NCBI GenBank assembly: GCA_964611645.1
Contig: CAZTAO010000057.1
Coordinates: forward strand, 1-31,226
DNA: 31,226 nt
From: CAZTAO01 sp964611645
GTDB taxonomy: Bacteria; Armatimonadota; UBA5829
Direction of reading: 5' to 3'
This document shows positions 1-7,810 of this stretch, piece by piece. Position 1 is the stretch's first letter, and the number at the start of each line of letters is the position of its first letter. The notes under the pieces were generated by a model that ran no database searches, was not told the origin of the DNA, and worked only from the letters and a program-made list of their open reading frames with translations. A program made the position numbers and the translations under genes.

Positions 1-200
1 GTATCGCTCAAGTCAGGAAGCCAAACAAGGTGGGGGTGGTTTGACGCTTACCATCGATCCGTCGCGGATCCGAATACAGTAAGACACAAAGGAGGCGATG
101 ACTGTAGGGAATAATTGTGCTAGGAGGCCAAGCAACCGCAAGGCCCGCTAACTTAGCGTGAAAGAACCATGAATCGCAAGAACAAACGGAGGAAAATGAA
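1..200 (+). other. Leader region upstream of the prepilin gene
   Basis: No convincing gene lies here. A perfect 6-bp hairpin (56-61 with 65-70, loop TCG) is visible, and a TTGACG at 41-46 could be a -35 box, but no good -10 follows at the right distance. A 17-codon ORF at 98-151 has a good ribosome binding site (AAAGGAGG) and could be a leader peptide. No known riboswitch consensus was recognised, although the region is long enough to hold one. The upstream end is cut by the window. Confidence 0.3.
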
Positions 201-896
201 GTGAAGAACCGCAACAGACTAGGTTTTACTCTCATAGAACTGCTCGTCGTGATAGCGATTATTGCCATCCTGGCGGCAATCCTGTTCCCTGTCTTTGCCA
301 AAGCGCGAGAAAAGGCCCGACAGTCAACCTGCACAAGCAACTGTAAGCAGGCCAACCTGGCGGTAATGCAGTACGTTCAAGACTACGACGAGACTTTTCC
401 GATAGCTTTCTGCTGTCCGTCTCCCTACCCTGCCAACTGGTCCACCTACGGGACACTGTCGTCACTGGAGCCTTACATGAAGAGCTGGCAGGCCCTCAAG
501 TGCCCCAGCACCAAGTCGAACCTCAAGCCCAACACCAAATGGGCAGGAACGATCTGGCAGAGGCCGTCCGATGGATTAAGCTGGAACCTGTGGGGCAACA
601 ACCGACCGGGCGTCGGCCCGATTCAGTCTGAGAGTCTGGCCGCCCTGAAAGCGCCGGCCTCGGTTGTGAGCATGGTAGAGAGCATGGCTAAGAATGAGTA
701 TCGCGGTGTGGAACAGGTATTCCGTTCGGACTCGGGAATCTGGGACATCCACAATGGCGGTTTCATCATCTGCTTCGGAGATGGGCACGTCAAGTGGTAC
801 AACGCCACCAATATGCCCTACTGGGATTCCGTGGCCTGGAACATAGCTACCTGGCCAATGCACAAGATCAGCTTCGACTTCAAGTACGAGCCCTAG
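201..896 (+). CDS. Prepilin-type N-terminal domain protein with H-X9-DG C-terminal motif (DUF1559-like)
   Basis: A type IV pilin or pseudopilin-like protein of 231 residues, expected to be processed by prepilin peptidase and held in the inner membrane or built into a pilus or secretion filament. The class III signal is clear: a short basic leader, cleavage site at G8-F9, Glu at +5 of the mature chain (E13), then a hydrophobic helix to about residue 33. The C-terminus carries the H-X9-DG motif (H184, D194-G195) that marks the large DUF1559-type families of Planctomycetes, Verrucomicrobia and Armatimonadota. The start is GTG, because the ATG at 196 runs into a stop after two codons; GGAGG at 188-192 fits the GTG. 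No pilus assembly genes are nearby, as is usual for these scattered single genes. The substrate or function of the globular domain is unknown. Confidence 0.9.
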   Translation: MKNRNRLGFTLIELLVVIAIIAILAAILFPVFAKAREKARQSTCTSNCKQANLAVMQYVQDYDETFPIAFCCPSPYPANWSTYGTLSSLEPYMKSWQALKCPSTKSNLKPNTKWAGTIWQRPSDGLSWNLWGNNRPGVGPIQSESLAALKAPASVVSMVESMAKNEYRGVEQVFRSDSGIWDIHNGGFIICFGDGHVKWYNATNMPYWDSVAWNIATWPMHKISFDFKYEP

Positions 897-1009
897 GCTA
901 CAGGGGCACAGAACGGATTCATCGCATCGGGTCGGCGCGGCAAGCGCCGGCCCGATGTTGGTTTGGCAACGTGCTACACGCAACAGGTGTTAGGGAAAGA
1001 GGAATTACG

Positions 1010-3187
1010 ATGTATATGAAGACGGCGGCTAAGAGAGGACTTTGGAGGATGGTCGGCGGGGTTGCAGTTGCACTGGTGTGCTGCATTGGGGCGTTCACGA
1101 GCTCTGCCCGCGCGGCTGGGCCGGAACTCATCACCAACGGCGGTATGGAACAGGGAAACCCACCGGTGGGATATGTCGCCAGTGAGGCCACCATCAGCGT
1201 CAGCAGCGACAGCCACTCCGGCAAGCAGAGCTTGAGCGTGCTGTCCAAGATCAGACTCGGTAGGGCTATACAGTCGCTAAGGCTGAGAACAGGGACCAAG
1301 TACTATTACTCATTCTGGTACAAGTGTGCCCCCGGCGCGGGTATATACTTCTACATCCAGGGCCCGGACCCGATGTACTACGCCGAGGCCAAGAGTCACG
1401 ACGTTTGGACTCGGCTGTCCGGCACGTTCGAGGTCCCGAAGGGCGCCCCCGAGGATGCGACAGTCAACTTCGCCTTCTGTGGGTATCCGAACCTGGAGAT
1501 ACTCGTTGACGACTTCTCGGTCAAGGAGCTTGCGCCAGGGGAAGCCGAGCCTGCTGCGGATGATCAGCCGTCGGTCGACCTCTCCCCGGCGGGAGTGCAG
1601 GCTGCCCTTGAAATCGCAAAGAAGCAGGCTGTGAGTGACTGGCAGCAGAGACTCCCCAACCGGAAGTACATCTGCTGGAGCAAGAGCCCGTGGGAGAAAC
1701 TTCCAAAGGCAGCGCTTCCTCCTGCCTCCGTCAAGGAGTGCAGTACAATCAACCTGGCGATGGGGATAAACGAGTATGAGTCCGCCAGCTTTGTGCTGAC
1801 CAATTTCTCAGGGCAAACCGCGGATTTCGCCATCAAGCCAAAGGCCGGCGGCGTCCCGCTCACTCTCCGGCAGGCGATGTGGATAACCACTTTCAACGGC
1901 AAACAGATCAACGACGCACTTCCTCTGCTTGAGGGCAAGATCACCATACCCTCCGGTGAGAGCCGGGAGATATGGCTGACTCTGTACAGCAGGGGCACCA
2001 AGCCCGGCAACTACAGCAATGAACTTGCGGTGAGCGCACAGGGTCTCGCCACCTCAAAGGTGAGCCTCAAGACGAAGGTCTACCCCGTCTCGCTTCCCGA
2101 CAGCAAACCCATCTACACGCAGTATTGGGACGATGTGGTGCCGCAGTGGTCAGGTGGCCCGGAACTTGCCAGGGCGCTGGTGAAGGACTTGAAGCAGCAC
2201 TACGTCAGCGTGGCGTCGGTTCACCCGTGGGTGATACGGATTCAGGTGAACCCTGACGGCACTCTCAAGAAAGACTACAGCGACCTGGATATTGTCCTCG
2301 ACAACTACCGGGCGATGAGTCCAAAGATACACATGTTCTGGCTGCATCCGGACGCCTACCTGAAGAGGATACCCGATGTCGAGTTCATGAGCGACAAGTG
2401 GAAAACCCTCTTCAACTCCTACATCACCGGCCTGGTAAGCCACCTCAAGCAGAAGGGCTATGGCTACTCCGACTTCGCAATGCACGCGTACGACGAACGG
2501 CTGGACGAGGAAGTCTTCCAGGTCACAAAGCTGATCAAGGAAGCGGACCCGAAGATCACGGTTATGGTCAACTCTACGGGGACAGAGGAAATCACCCGGA
2601 AGATCGCGCCGTACGTGGACATCTTCGAGATACACTACGCCGCGTGGATGGGGTATGACAAGGAAACGAGGAACCGCGCAAAGCTTCTTCCCAAGAGTGA
2701 GAAGTTCTTCTGGACGTATGCCAACCCCGAACCCGGAGACCCTCAGGAAGCCCCGATATATTCAGCCTACCGGGTGGTTCCATGGGGAGCCTGGAATGAG
2801 GGCATGGGAGGGTTCGGCTGCTGGGTCCACAACTACAAGACCCACTGGAACAGCTACAAACACGAGGACGGCCTGAACTGGGCGCTGGTCTATCTCGCAA
2901 ATACCAAGGACGCCCCGCCGGGGCTAAGCAAGAAAGAACTGGTCGTCCCCAGCAAGCGGTGGGAAGCAATCCGGGAGGGGTTGGAAGACTACTGCTACCT
3001 GTGGATGCTCAGGGACAAGCTGGCCAAATCCGAGGGCAAGGTCTCCCCGAGCCTGCTGAGCCAGGCGGAAGACCTCCTCGCCGACAGCCCCAAAGCGGTC
3101 CTGGCCAACTTCAAGAACACCGCAATGGCCGACACGGCCAAGGAGAAGTTGCTCAAAGTCCTCGCCCGGTTCCCGAAGGGTAAGTAG
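1010..3187 (+). CDS. Secreted glycosidase-like protein, carbohydrate-binding N-domain plus GH123/DUF4091-like C-terminal region
   Basis: A 725-residue exported protein. A signal peptide covers about residues 1-36. A galactose-binding-like beta-sandwich (about 37-165, beginning GPELITNGGMEQGN) resembles CBM4/9-type modules. After a linker come a beta-rich domain and a probable (beta/alpha)8 region with adjacent acids D495-E496 in the context HAYDERLDEE, which matches the neighbouring Asp-Glu pair used by GH123 beta-N-acetylgalactosaminidases in substrate-assisted catalysis. The C-terminus (about 647-675, SKRWEAIREGLEDYCYLWML) is the recognisable DUF4091 signature. The start at 1010 is preferred over upstream in-frame codons because it has the signal peptide and a GAAAGAGGA ribosome binding site. 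Enzyme activity and sugar specificity are inferred from family resemblance only. Confidence 0.8.
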   Translation: MYMKTAAKRGLWRMVGGVAVALVCCIGAFTSSARAAGPELITNGGMEQGNPPVGYVASEATISVSSDSHSGKQSLSVLSKIRLGRAIQSLRLRTGTKYYYSFWYKCAPGAGIYFYIQGPDPMYYAEAKSHDVWTRLSGTFEVPKGAPEDATVNFAFCGYPNLEILVDDFSVKELAPGEAEPAADDQPSVDLSPAGVQAALEIAKKQAVSDWQQRLPNRKYICWSKSPWEKLPKAALPPASVKECSTINLAMGINEYESASFVLTNFSGQTADFAIKPKAGGVPLTLRQAMWITTFNGKQINDALPLLEGKITIPSGESREIWLTLYSRGTKPGNYSNELAVSAQGLATSKVSLKTKVYPVSLPDSKPIYTQYWDDVVPQWSGGPELARALVKDLKQHYVSVASVHPWVIRIQVNPDGTLKKDYSDLDIVLDNYRAMSPKIHMFWLHPDAYLKRIPDVEFMSDKWKTLFNSYITGLVSHLKQKGYGYSDFAMHAYDERLDEEVFQVTKLIKEADPKITVMVNSTGTEEITRKIAPYVDIFEIHYAAWMGYDKETRNRAKLLPKSEKFFWTYANPEPGDPQEAPIYSAYRVVPWGAWNEGMGGFGCWVHNYKTHWNSYKHEDGLNWALVYLANTKDAPPGLSKKELVVPSKRWEAIREGLEDYCYLWMLRDKLAKSEGKVSPSLLSQAEDLLADSPKAVLANFKNTAMADTAKEKLLKVLARFPKGK

Positions 3188-3315
3188 ACAGGTACGCGGC
3201 GGAAGCAAAACCAGGCAGATGAGAACTGCCGAAAATAGCGTTTACTTCTTGCCCTGCCAGGTGTCTAATACCAATAGAACGCTTGTCAACTGTGTCAGCA
3301 ACGGAGGGAGAGAAC

Positions 3316-4299
3316 ATGCGAACGCGTATCTTCGTACTCGCGATATGGGTGTTTTCGGTAATGGCCATGATGTGCGTCGGTTCGGCCTGGGCCATAAACA
3401 GAGGTCCGGAACTAAGAGGCGTCAGGCTTGGGATTGATTCCAACAAGGACACTTACGTCTCGGGCGAGCCAATCATAGTGACCCTGACAATCACCAACGT
3501 GGGAACTGTCGACATCACTGACCGTTGGTTCGCATACGCGCGAGGCTTCGAGGTGGACCTCGAGGACTCATCGGGACGGCCCGTGCAGATGAGCGTGTTG
3601 AACGCGGATAAGGAGCAGGAGATAACTGACTGGGTCTACAAACTGGGGCCCGGCGAGAGCGTGAAGACTTCCTTCGACCTCCTGCGCGGTGACATTATCG
3701 GCAGCAGTCCATGCTTCCCCAAGCTGGCGAAGGGAGTGAGCGGAGGTGCGGGATGGGTGTCGGGCTACGCCGTGAAGCCTGGGACATACCGCCTCCGTGT
3801 ATGGCACGATCTGCAGTTGACCCGCAAGGCAGATGGAATCCTGAATCGCCTGGAAACCTCGGCCATGTTCAGTATACGCGAGCCAAACAGCGAAGAGAAA
3901 CAGGCGTTGTCTCTGTTCGAGACTTTGAGAATGGCCGGCGACAAGGCCATCGCAGCCTACGGGCGGGTTTGGAGTGAGCACCCGCAGACGCCATACGCTC
4001 CCTATGCTCAGTACTACGCAGGCCGGATGCTCCAGAATCGTGGTTCCAACGCCGACGCTGCGGCCAAGTACTCGGCGCTGCTGACGCAAGCCCCAGACTT
4101 TCCCCTGGCAGCGAACGCACTCTACTTCGAGGCGAAAGCCCAGCGCGCCCTGGGGCGCAAAGACAAGGCACGGGAGATAGCTGCCAGACTGCGCAAAGAC
4201 TACTGGAACTGCCTCATCCAGCCGGACGTGCCCATGCCAAATCGACAACAAGGCTCCCGCATCCAGTTGCTCTGTGGGGAGTTGGGAGTGAAGGACTAG
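3316..4299 (+). CDS. Secreted protein with BsuPI-like Ig-fold domain and C-terminal tetratricopeptide repeats
   Basis: A 327-residue protein with a signal peptide (about 1-26, ending SAWA). The N-terminal half has the pattern of BsuPI-type or related Ig-fold domains: a strand starting LGIDSNKDTYVSGEPIIVTL followed by TITNVG. These domains are common in secreted proteins of such phyla and are not evidence of protease inhibition. From about residue 195 it becomes alpha-helical with TPR-like spacing (YAPYAQYYAGRML, then AAKYSALLTQAPDFPLAANAL). The ATG at 3316 follows a strong GGAGGGAG ribosome binding site; the earlier in-frame codon at 3283 has none and would bury the signal peptide. It stands 128 bases after the glycosidase-like gene in the same direction and may share its transcript. 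Probable role: periplasmic scaffold or protein-interaction factor; specific function unknown. Confidence 0.65.
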   Translation: MRTRIFVLAIWVFSVMAMMCVGSAWAINRGPELRGVRLGIDSNKDTYVSGEPIIVTLTITNVGTVDITDRWFAYARGFEVDLEDSSGRPVQMSVLNADKEQEITDWVYKLGPGESVKTSFDLLRGDIIGSSPCFPKLAKGVSGGAGWVSGYAVKPGTYRLRVWHDLQLTRKADGILNRLETSAMFSIREPNSEEKQALSLFETLRMAGDKAIAAYGRVWSEHPQTPYAPYAQYYAGRMLQNRGSNADAAAKYSALLTQAPDFPLAANALYFEAKAQRALGRKDKAREIAARLRKDYWNCLIQPDVPMPNRQQGSRIQLLCGELGVKD

Positions 4300-4333
4300 C
4301 GCGCGTGGAACCCGGAATGTGACGGCGCTTCTC

Positions 4334-4870
4334 TCAGGGCAGGGGTGCGACTCCGAGGTCGGATAGTGCGTCCTCGACAACCTTGCGCAGTTCCATGCCA
4401 GTTCCCGTTCCCTTGTACAACCACAGCGATGAGAGGTTTGGGAAGGAGTAGTCGCACGGTGCTATCACACGCCCATGCGACTCCCATGGGTATTCGGCGT
4501 TGCTCGGAGTCTGCTTCCGGTCAACAGCAGGAGCAAGCTTCTCGATTTCGCGAGCGATGTTCCGGAGTCCCCTCTTCACGCTCTTGAGTTGAGCAGTTCG
4601 TCCAATGTACGAGTGCCGCACGCGAGCAGACGCGTAGTAGGCCTCGATGAAGCTTGGAAATGCAACGTGGCTGGTTCTTAACGATTCCTCGGAAGCAGAT
4701 GAGTACCGGAGCAGATATGCCTTTGCCAGCTTCTCGCATGCCATCTGTAAGTAGTGGAGCTTGTGGCAGACCGGGACGCCGTTGACTGCCAGCCACTGCT
4801 TGTATACACGGAGATCAGATGCGCCTTGTCGCGCATACGCGTCTGCCCAATCTAGTCTGTTAGGCGGCAC
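4334..4870 (-). CDS. HEPN-like domain protein, second gene of a two-gene operon
   Basis: A 178-residue soluble, largely helical protein. Residues about 36-55 (HKLHYLQMACEKLAKAYLL) resemble the signature helix of HEPN-domain proteins, where A-x-E-K-x-x-K-A-Y-L is typical. HEPN proteins are often the RNase or toxin half of two-gene modules or act in phage defence. The usual catalytic Rx4-6H motif of active HEPN RNases is not evident; only RxxH spacings occur (RTSH, RVRH). The GTG start lies inside the end of the upstream gene (11-base overlap), with GAGGAA as a possible ribosome binding site. It ends 34 bases from the convergent gene at 3316-4299. The HEPN assignment rests on one helix; it could be another four-helix protein. 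Confidence 0.5.
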   Translation of the reverse strand: MPPNRLDWADAYARQGASDLRVYKQWLAVNGVPVCHKLHYLQMACEKLAKAYLLRYSSASEESLRTSHVAFPSFIEAYYASARVRHSYIGRTAQLKSVKRGLRNIAREIEKLAPAVDRKQTPSNAEYPWESHGRVIAPCDYSFPNLSSLWLYKGTGTGMELRKVVEDALSDLGVAPLP

Positions 4871-5198
4871 GTTGCTCTATTCCTCGCTCGAACTTCTTCG
4901 CTCTTGACAAGTCCCATCCATCCGGCAGCGCAATCTCACCGGCCTCAACGCGCTTCATCTCATTTGGGGTAATCACGGCTATGGCCGTGAAGAACGGCGC
5001 TTCTTCTGTTCCTGCAAAAAGGAACGCGCTTACTCGTCCTGTTTCCATGGTCTCGTCGTTGACGTGAAGCAGTTTGAGAGGCTCATCCGGGGAGTCCTCG
5101 TTATCGGAAATGAACCTATAGACCGCCGAGGTCGCGGGCTCCGTCTCTAGCTGCCATTCGATCAGTTCCTTGGCTATCCTGTCTTTCTCTACCGACAT
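4860..5198 (-). CDS. Small protein of unknown function, first gene of the operon with the HEPN-like gene
   Basis: A 112-residue acidic, cytoplasmic protein with no signal peptide or membrane segment. I do not recognise the family. It looks like an alpha/beta fold: an N-terminal helix (SVEKDRIAKELIEWQL), a run of beta strands (VSAFLFAG, FFTAIAVITP) and a closing charged helix. The ATG at 5198 follows GGGAGAAAGCT, a good ribosome binding site; the longer reading from 5231 begins within the probable -10 box and is unlikely. Its TAA stop overlaps the start of the HEPN-like gene by 11 bases, so the two are translationally coupled. By position it could be the antitoxin or partner half of a two-gene module, but the sequence gives no direct support for that. 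Confidence 0.6.
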   Translation of the reverse strand: MSVEKDRIAKELIEWQLETEPATSAVYRFISDNEDSPDEPLKLLHVNDETMETGRVSAFLFAGTEEAPFFTAIAVITPNEMKRVEAGEIALPDGWDLSRAKKFERGIEQRAA

Positions 5199-5230
5199 AG
5201 CTTTCTCCCGCGCATCGCAGATGCACACCA

Positions 5231-5260
5231 ATCATATCAAAGGTTTCGAGCATTCGGCAA
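5231..5260 (-). promoter_or_regulatory. Candidate sigma70 promoter for the two-gene operon
   Basis: On the minus strand TTGCCG (5255-5260) is followed after 18 bases by TATGAT (5231-5236), which differs from TATAAT in one base. It lies 33 bases upstream of the ATG at 5198. No operator-like dyad was seen. Confidence 0.45.
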
Positions 5261-5377
5261 ATCCGGGGAGAGGGAGCTTCTCAGGAGAAGTAAACGGTTG
5301 CGGCTATCCAACCGGACCGATTCTATTGTATTATAGGTCGAGGCTGAATGAACAGCGACCGCTTCTCGGAGGGAACC

Positions 5378-6499
5378 TTGAAACCGTATAGACGCATACC
5401 AATCTTCATACTGCTCCTGGCGCTGCTGGCTGTGTCAGCGCAGGCCGGTCAGGCTCCAAGGAACGTGATTCTCATGATCGGCGACGGCATGGGCTTTGCC
5501 CAGATTGCCATGGCCCGGCTCTCGCTGGACAGCGGGAAAGCCCTCCGGATGGACTCCATGAACAGGGTGGGGATGGCGAAGACGCAGTCGGCTAACGCCC
5601 TGGTGACCGATTCCGCCGCCGCCGGGACTGCCCTTGCCACCGGTTTCAAGACCAATAACGGCATGATAAGCGTGCTTCCCGACGGCGCGCCCGTTGAGAC
5701 AATCCTCGAAGCTGCGCAAAAGCTGGGGAAAGCCGCCGGGCTGGTGACTACCACAACTATCACCCACGCCACCCCGGCCAGCTTCGGCTCGCACGTGGCT
5801 TCGCGCGGAAGCGAGGCTGACATTGCTCCGCAGTACATCGAAAAGAAGATCGACGTGCTTTTGGGCGGCGGTCGGGAGTTCTTCATAGCCAAGCCTGTAC
5901 CTGGCAGCAGGCGAACCGATGACAGAGACCCTCTCACCGAGGCCCGCAAAGCCGGCTATGCGATAGTGGAGACCAGGGAAGCGCTGGCCGAATCGACCTC
6001 CACGAAGCTCCTGGGCCTGTTCGAGATGGATGCCTTGACCACCAACTCTCCCGAGCCCAGCCTTTCTCAGATGACCACCAAGGCTATCGAGGTCCTCTCC
6101 AAAGACCCCCAGGGCTTCTTCCTGATGGTCGAGGGTGGTCAGATAGACTGGCAATGTCACGGCAACAACGCCCGCGGGGCCATCAAACAGACAATCGACT
6201 TCGACGATGCCATCGGCGAAGCTCTGAAGTTTGCTGCGGCTCGGGAAGACACGCTTGTGATAGTCACCGCAGACCACGAGACCGGCGGCCTCACAATACT
6301 CAGCCCGGCATTGGGAGATGGAACGGCTTTCAACACGTCATGTGCTAAGTGGAGCACTGTGGGTCACAGCGGCTGCAACGTCCCGATCCTGGCTAAAGGC
6401 CCCGGAGCGGACCGGTTCTCGGGTGTCCTGGACAACACGGAGATACCGAAGGCAATCGCGCAGTTGTGGAATGTGAAGGCTTTACCGGTGCGGCGCTGA
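5378..6499 (+). CDS. Secreted alkaline phosphatase (PhoA family)
   Basis: Hydrolyses phosphate monoesters in the periplasm or outside the cell. Family motifs are intact: metal-binding Asp in MIGDGMG (D36), the nucleophile in VTDSAAAGTA (D78-S79), the VTTTTITHATPAS block, the VEGGQIDWQCHGNN block and the metal-binding TADHETGG near the C-terminus. The signal peptide is KPYRRIPIFILLLALLAVSAQA. Two starts are possible. The TTG at 5378 sits 4 bases after a strong GGAGGG site and gives a normal signal peptide. The ATG at 5348 would add ten polar residues with only a weak GAGG site. I prefer TTG, giving 373 residues, short for the family but with no motif lost. It is followed by a CCCTC/GAGGG hairpin. 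No pho box was recognised. Confidence 0.92.
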   Translation: MKPYRRIPIFILLLALLAVSAQAGQAPRNVILMIGDGMGFAQIAMARLSLDSGKALRMDSMNRVGMAKTQSANALVTDSAAAGTALATGFKTNNGMISVLPDGAPVETILEAAQKLGKAAGLVTTTTITHATPASFGSHVASRGSEADIAPQYIEKKIDVLLGGGREFFIAKPVPGSRRTDDRDPLTEARKAGYAIVETREALAESTSTKLLGLFEMDALTTNSPEPSLSQMTTKAIEVLSKDPQGFFLMVEGGQIDWQCHGNNARGAIKQTIDFDDAIGEALKFAAAREDTLVIVTADHETGGLTILSPALGDGTAFNTSCAKWSTVGHSGCNVPILAKGPGADRFSGVLDNTEIPKAIAQLWNVKALPVRR

Positions 6500-6509
6500 T
6501 CTGCAGACA

Positions 6510-6529
6510 CCCTCCCTGACAAGGGAGGG
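6510..6529. repeat. CCCTCCCT hairpin downstream of alkaline phosphatase
   Basis: A perfect 8-bp stem (6510-6517 with 6522-6529) and a GACA loop begin 11 bases after the phosphatase stop. It is followed by CTGGGGTGGGTTT rather than a T tract. It belongs to the CCCTC...GAGGG...GGGTGAGGG type of dispersed element also seen at 13578, 14253 and 25127, here reduced to its first hairpin. It may stabilise or end the phosphatase transcript. Confidence 0.6.
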
Positions 6530-6570
6530 CTGGGGTGGGTTTCCGGCAACTCGACCATGGAGGTAGGTAT

Positions 6571-7089
6571 ATGAGACACTCAATCGGCATCTTTGCGGCA
6601 ATTGCTGTGTTGGCGGTCTGTCTGCTGGCAGGCTGCGGAGGGGGCGAGAGCAGCCACGACATCACCACGCCAAGCTCCGGCAGCGCCATTGGGGTAAAGA
6701 CTGTTCCGGTGGATTCCGATACCGATGCGCCGACCGACGCGTGGGTGCGAGTCTACTGGCCATACTCCGACCTTCGCCCGCCGTCCAGCTTCACTGTCCG
6801 CCTGCAGAAGGCCGAGGCTGACGGAGACTGGGCAGCCGTATTGACTGACTTGCGGGATGACAAGTCCGACCCCGAGTTGGGCAGTTGGTGGTTTGAGCCT
6901 GCCGGCGATCTGGGCAGCGCGACCTGGTACAGAATTGTTGTCACGGACTCAGATGGTGGCAGGGACGTGTCGGTATTCCGCACGAGCGGCTACAGCGCCG
7001 CGGGTGCAGCATCGGCATACAAGCCCGAAGGTGCGAGCAAGTCCACCACCCCGGACGGAGCCGCGCTGGAACACAGGATAGTAAGATAG
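6571..7089 (+). CDS. Lipoprotein with a single Ig-like domain
   Basis: A 172-residue predicted lipoprotein. The lipobox LLAGC puts the acylated Cys near residue 22 after a hydrophobic signal; a Gly/Ser-rich tether follows. The body looks like a bacterial Ig-like domain of the SbsA/Big5 kind: a VPVDSDTDAPTDAWVRVYW opening strand, a PSSFTVRLQ strand, and a WYRIVVTDSDG strand. The C-terminal 25 residues look disordered. ATG at 6571 follows GGAGG at 6559-6563. No catalytic residues are apparent. It probably acts as a surface adhesion or structural protein; the ligand is unknown. Confidence 0.75.
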   Translation: MRHSIGIFAAIAVLAVCLLAGCGGGESSHDITTPSSGSAIGVKTVPVDSDTDAPTDAWVRVYWPYSDLRPPSSFTVRLQKAEADGDWAAVLTDLRDDKSDPELGSWWFEPAGDLGSATWYRIVVTDSDGGRDVSVFRTSGYSAAGAASAYKPEGASKSTTPDGAALEHRIVR

Positions 7090-7096
7090 GTATAAT
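7066..7096 (+). promoter_or_regulatory. Weak candidate promoter before the first cyclophilin
   Basis: A perfect TATAAT occurs at 7091-7096. The only -35-like hexamer nearby is CTGGAA (7066-7071) with a 19-base spacer, so the promoter is uncertain. It would put the 7112-7137 hairpin in the 5' leader of the cyclophilin transcript. Confidence 0.3.
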
Positions 7097-7111
7097 AGAG
7101 TAGGTTGTGTT

Positions 7112-7137
7112 GGCTGGCCCTCCGAGGGCGGCCAGCC
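7112..7137. repeat. 8-bp perfect hairpin between lipoprotein and cyclophilin genes
   Basis: GGCTGGCC (7112-7119) pairs with GGCCAGCC (7130-7137) around a 10-base loop that can itself form a small CCCT/AGGG stem. There is no T tract after it, so it is either a factor-assisted terminator for the lipoprotein gene or a structured leader for the cyclophilin gene. Confidence 0.5.
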
Positions 7138-7181
7138 TGATGAGTGACCATCTCTGAATGTTGTCTGGAGGAATGTAGCAA

Positions 7182-7766
7182 ATGAAGCGAGTAGTATTGT
7201 TTGCCATTGTGGCGCTGTTTGCGGTTACGGCGGCTTGGGCGTTGACCCCGGCCGTGAGCGTCAAGGCGAAGGCAAAGACCGGCACAAAGAAGAAAGCCGT
7301 CGTGACAAAGAAGAAGCCAGGTGCCAGAAGGGACCGCATTGCGGTAATCGTGACCAACAAGGGGACCATCAAGTTCAGGCTTTACGAGAAGGATGCCCCC
7401 ATCACCACCAGGAATTTCATTGGCCTGGCCCAAAAGAAGTTCTACGACGGCCTCACGTTCCACCGCTACGAGCCGGGATTCTGTATTCAGGGAGGCGACC
7501 CTAACGGCGATGGCACCGGCAACTCAGGCAAGAGGATCAAGTTGGAAGTCAGCCCGAAACTCAAGCACGATGCCGCGGGAGTTGTCGCAATGGCGAGGTC
7601 CAGCGATCCGGACAGCGCATCCTGCCAGTTCTACATCACCCTCGGCCCCGCGGATTTCCTGGACATGAACTACGCGGTCTTCGGCAGAGTAACTTCGGGC
7701 ATGGAAGTAGTCAAGAGCATCAGAGTGGGCGACACCATCAAGTCCATTCGCATCCTGCCTGGCTAG
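7182..7766 (+). CDS. Exported cyclophilin-type peptidyl-prolyl cis-trans isomerase
   Basis: Catalyses proline isomerisation during protein folding, here outside the cytoplasm. 194 residues: a signal peptide (MKRVVLFAIVALFAVTAAWA), a lysine-rich linker (about 24-50, KAKAKTGTKKKAVVTKKK) and a complete cyclophilin domain from about 51. Active-site features are visible: HR in FHRYEPGF, F in PGF, Q in IQGGDPNGDGTG, and the QFYI strand. ATG at 7182 is preceded by TGGAGGA. The domain is about 86 percent identical by my count to the gene that follows it 44 bases downstream, which lacks a signal peptide. The basic linker may associate with the acidic cell surface or nucleic acids; that is a guess. Confidence 0.93.
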   Translation: MKRVVLFAIVALFAVTAAWALTPAVSVKAKAKTGTKKKAVVTKKKPGARRDRIAVIVTNKGTIKFRLYEKDAPITTRNFIGLAQKKFYDGLTFHRYEPGFCIQGGDPNGDGTGNSGKRIKLEVSPKLKHDAAGVVAMARSSDPDSASCQFYITLGPADFLDMNYAVFGRVTSGMEVVKSIRVGDTIKSIRILPG

Positions 7767-7810
7767 ACCTGGACCAAGCGCTAGATAAAACGAACAAGAC
7801 TGGAGTCAAA

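Noticed and set aside
98..151. 17-codon leader peptide ORF
   Set aside because: It has a good ribosome binding site, but the length gives no power to tell it from chance; kept only as a note on the leader.
794..1009. Upstream extension of the 1010 gene
   Set aside because: It overlaps the prepilin gene, has no ribosome binding site, and would bury the signal peptide.
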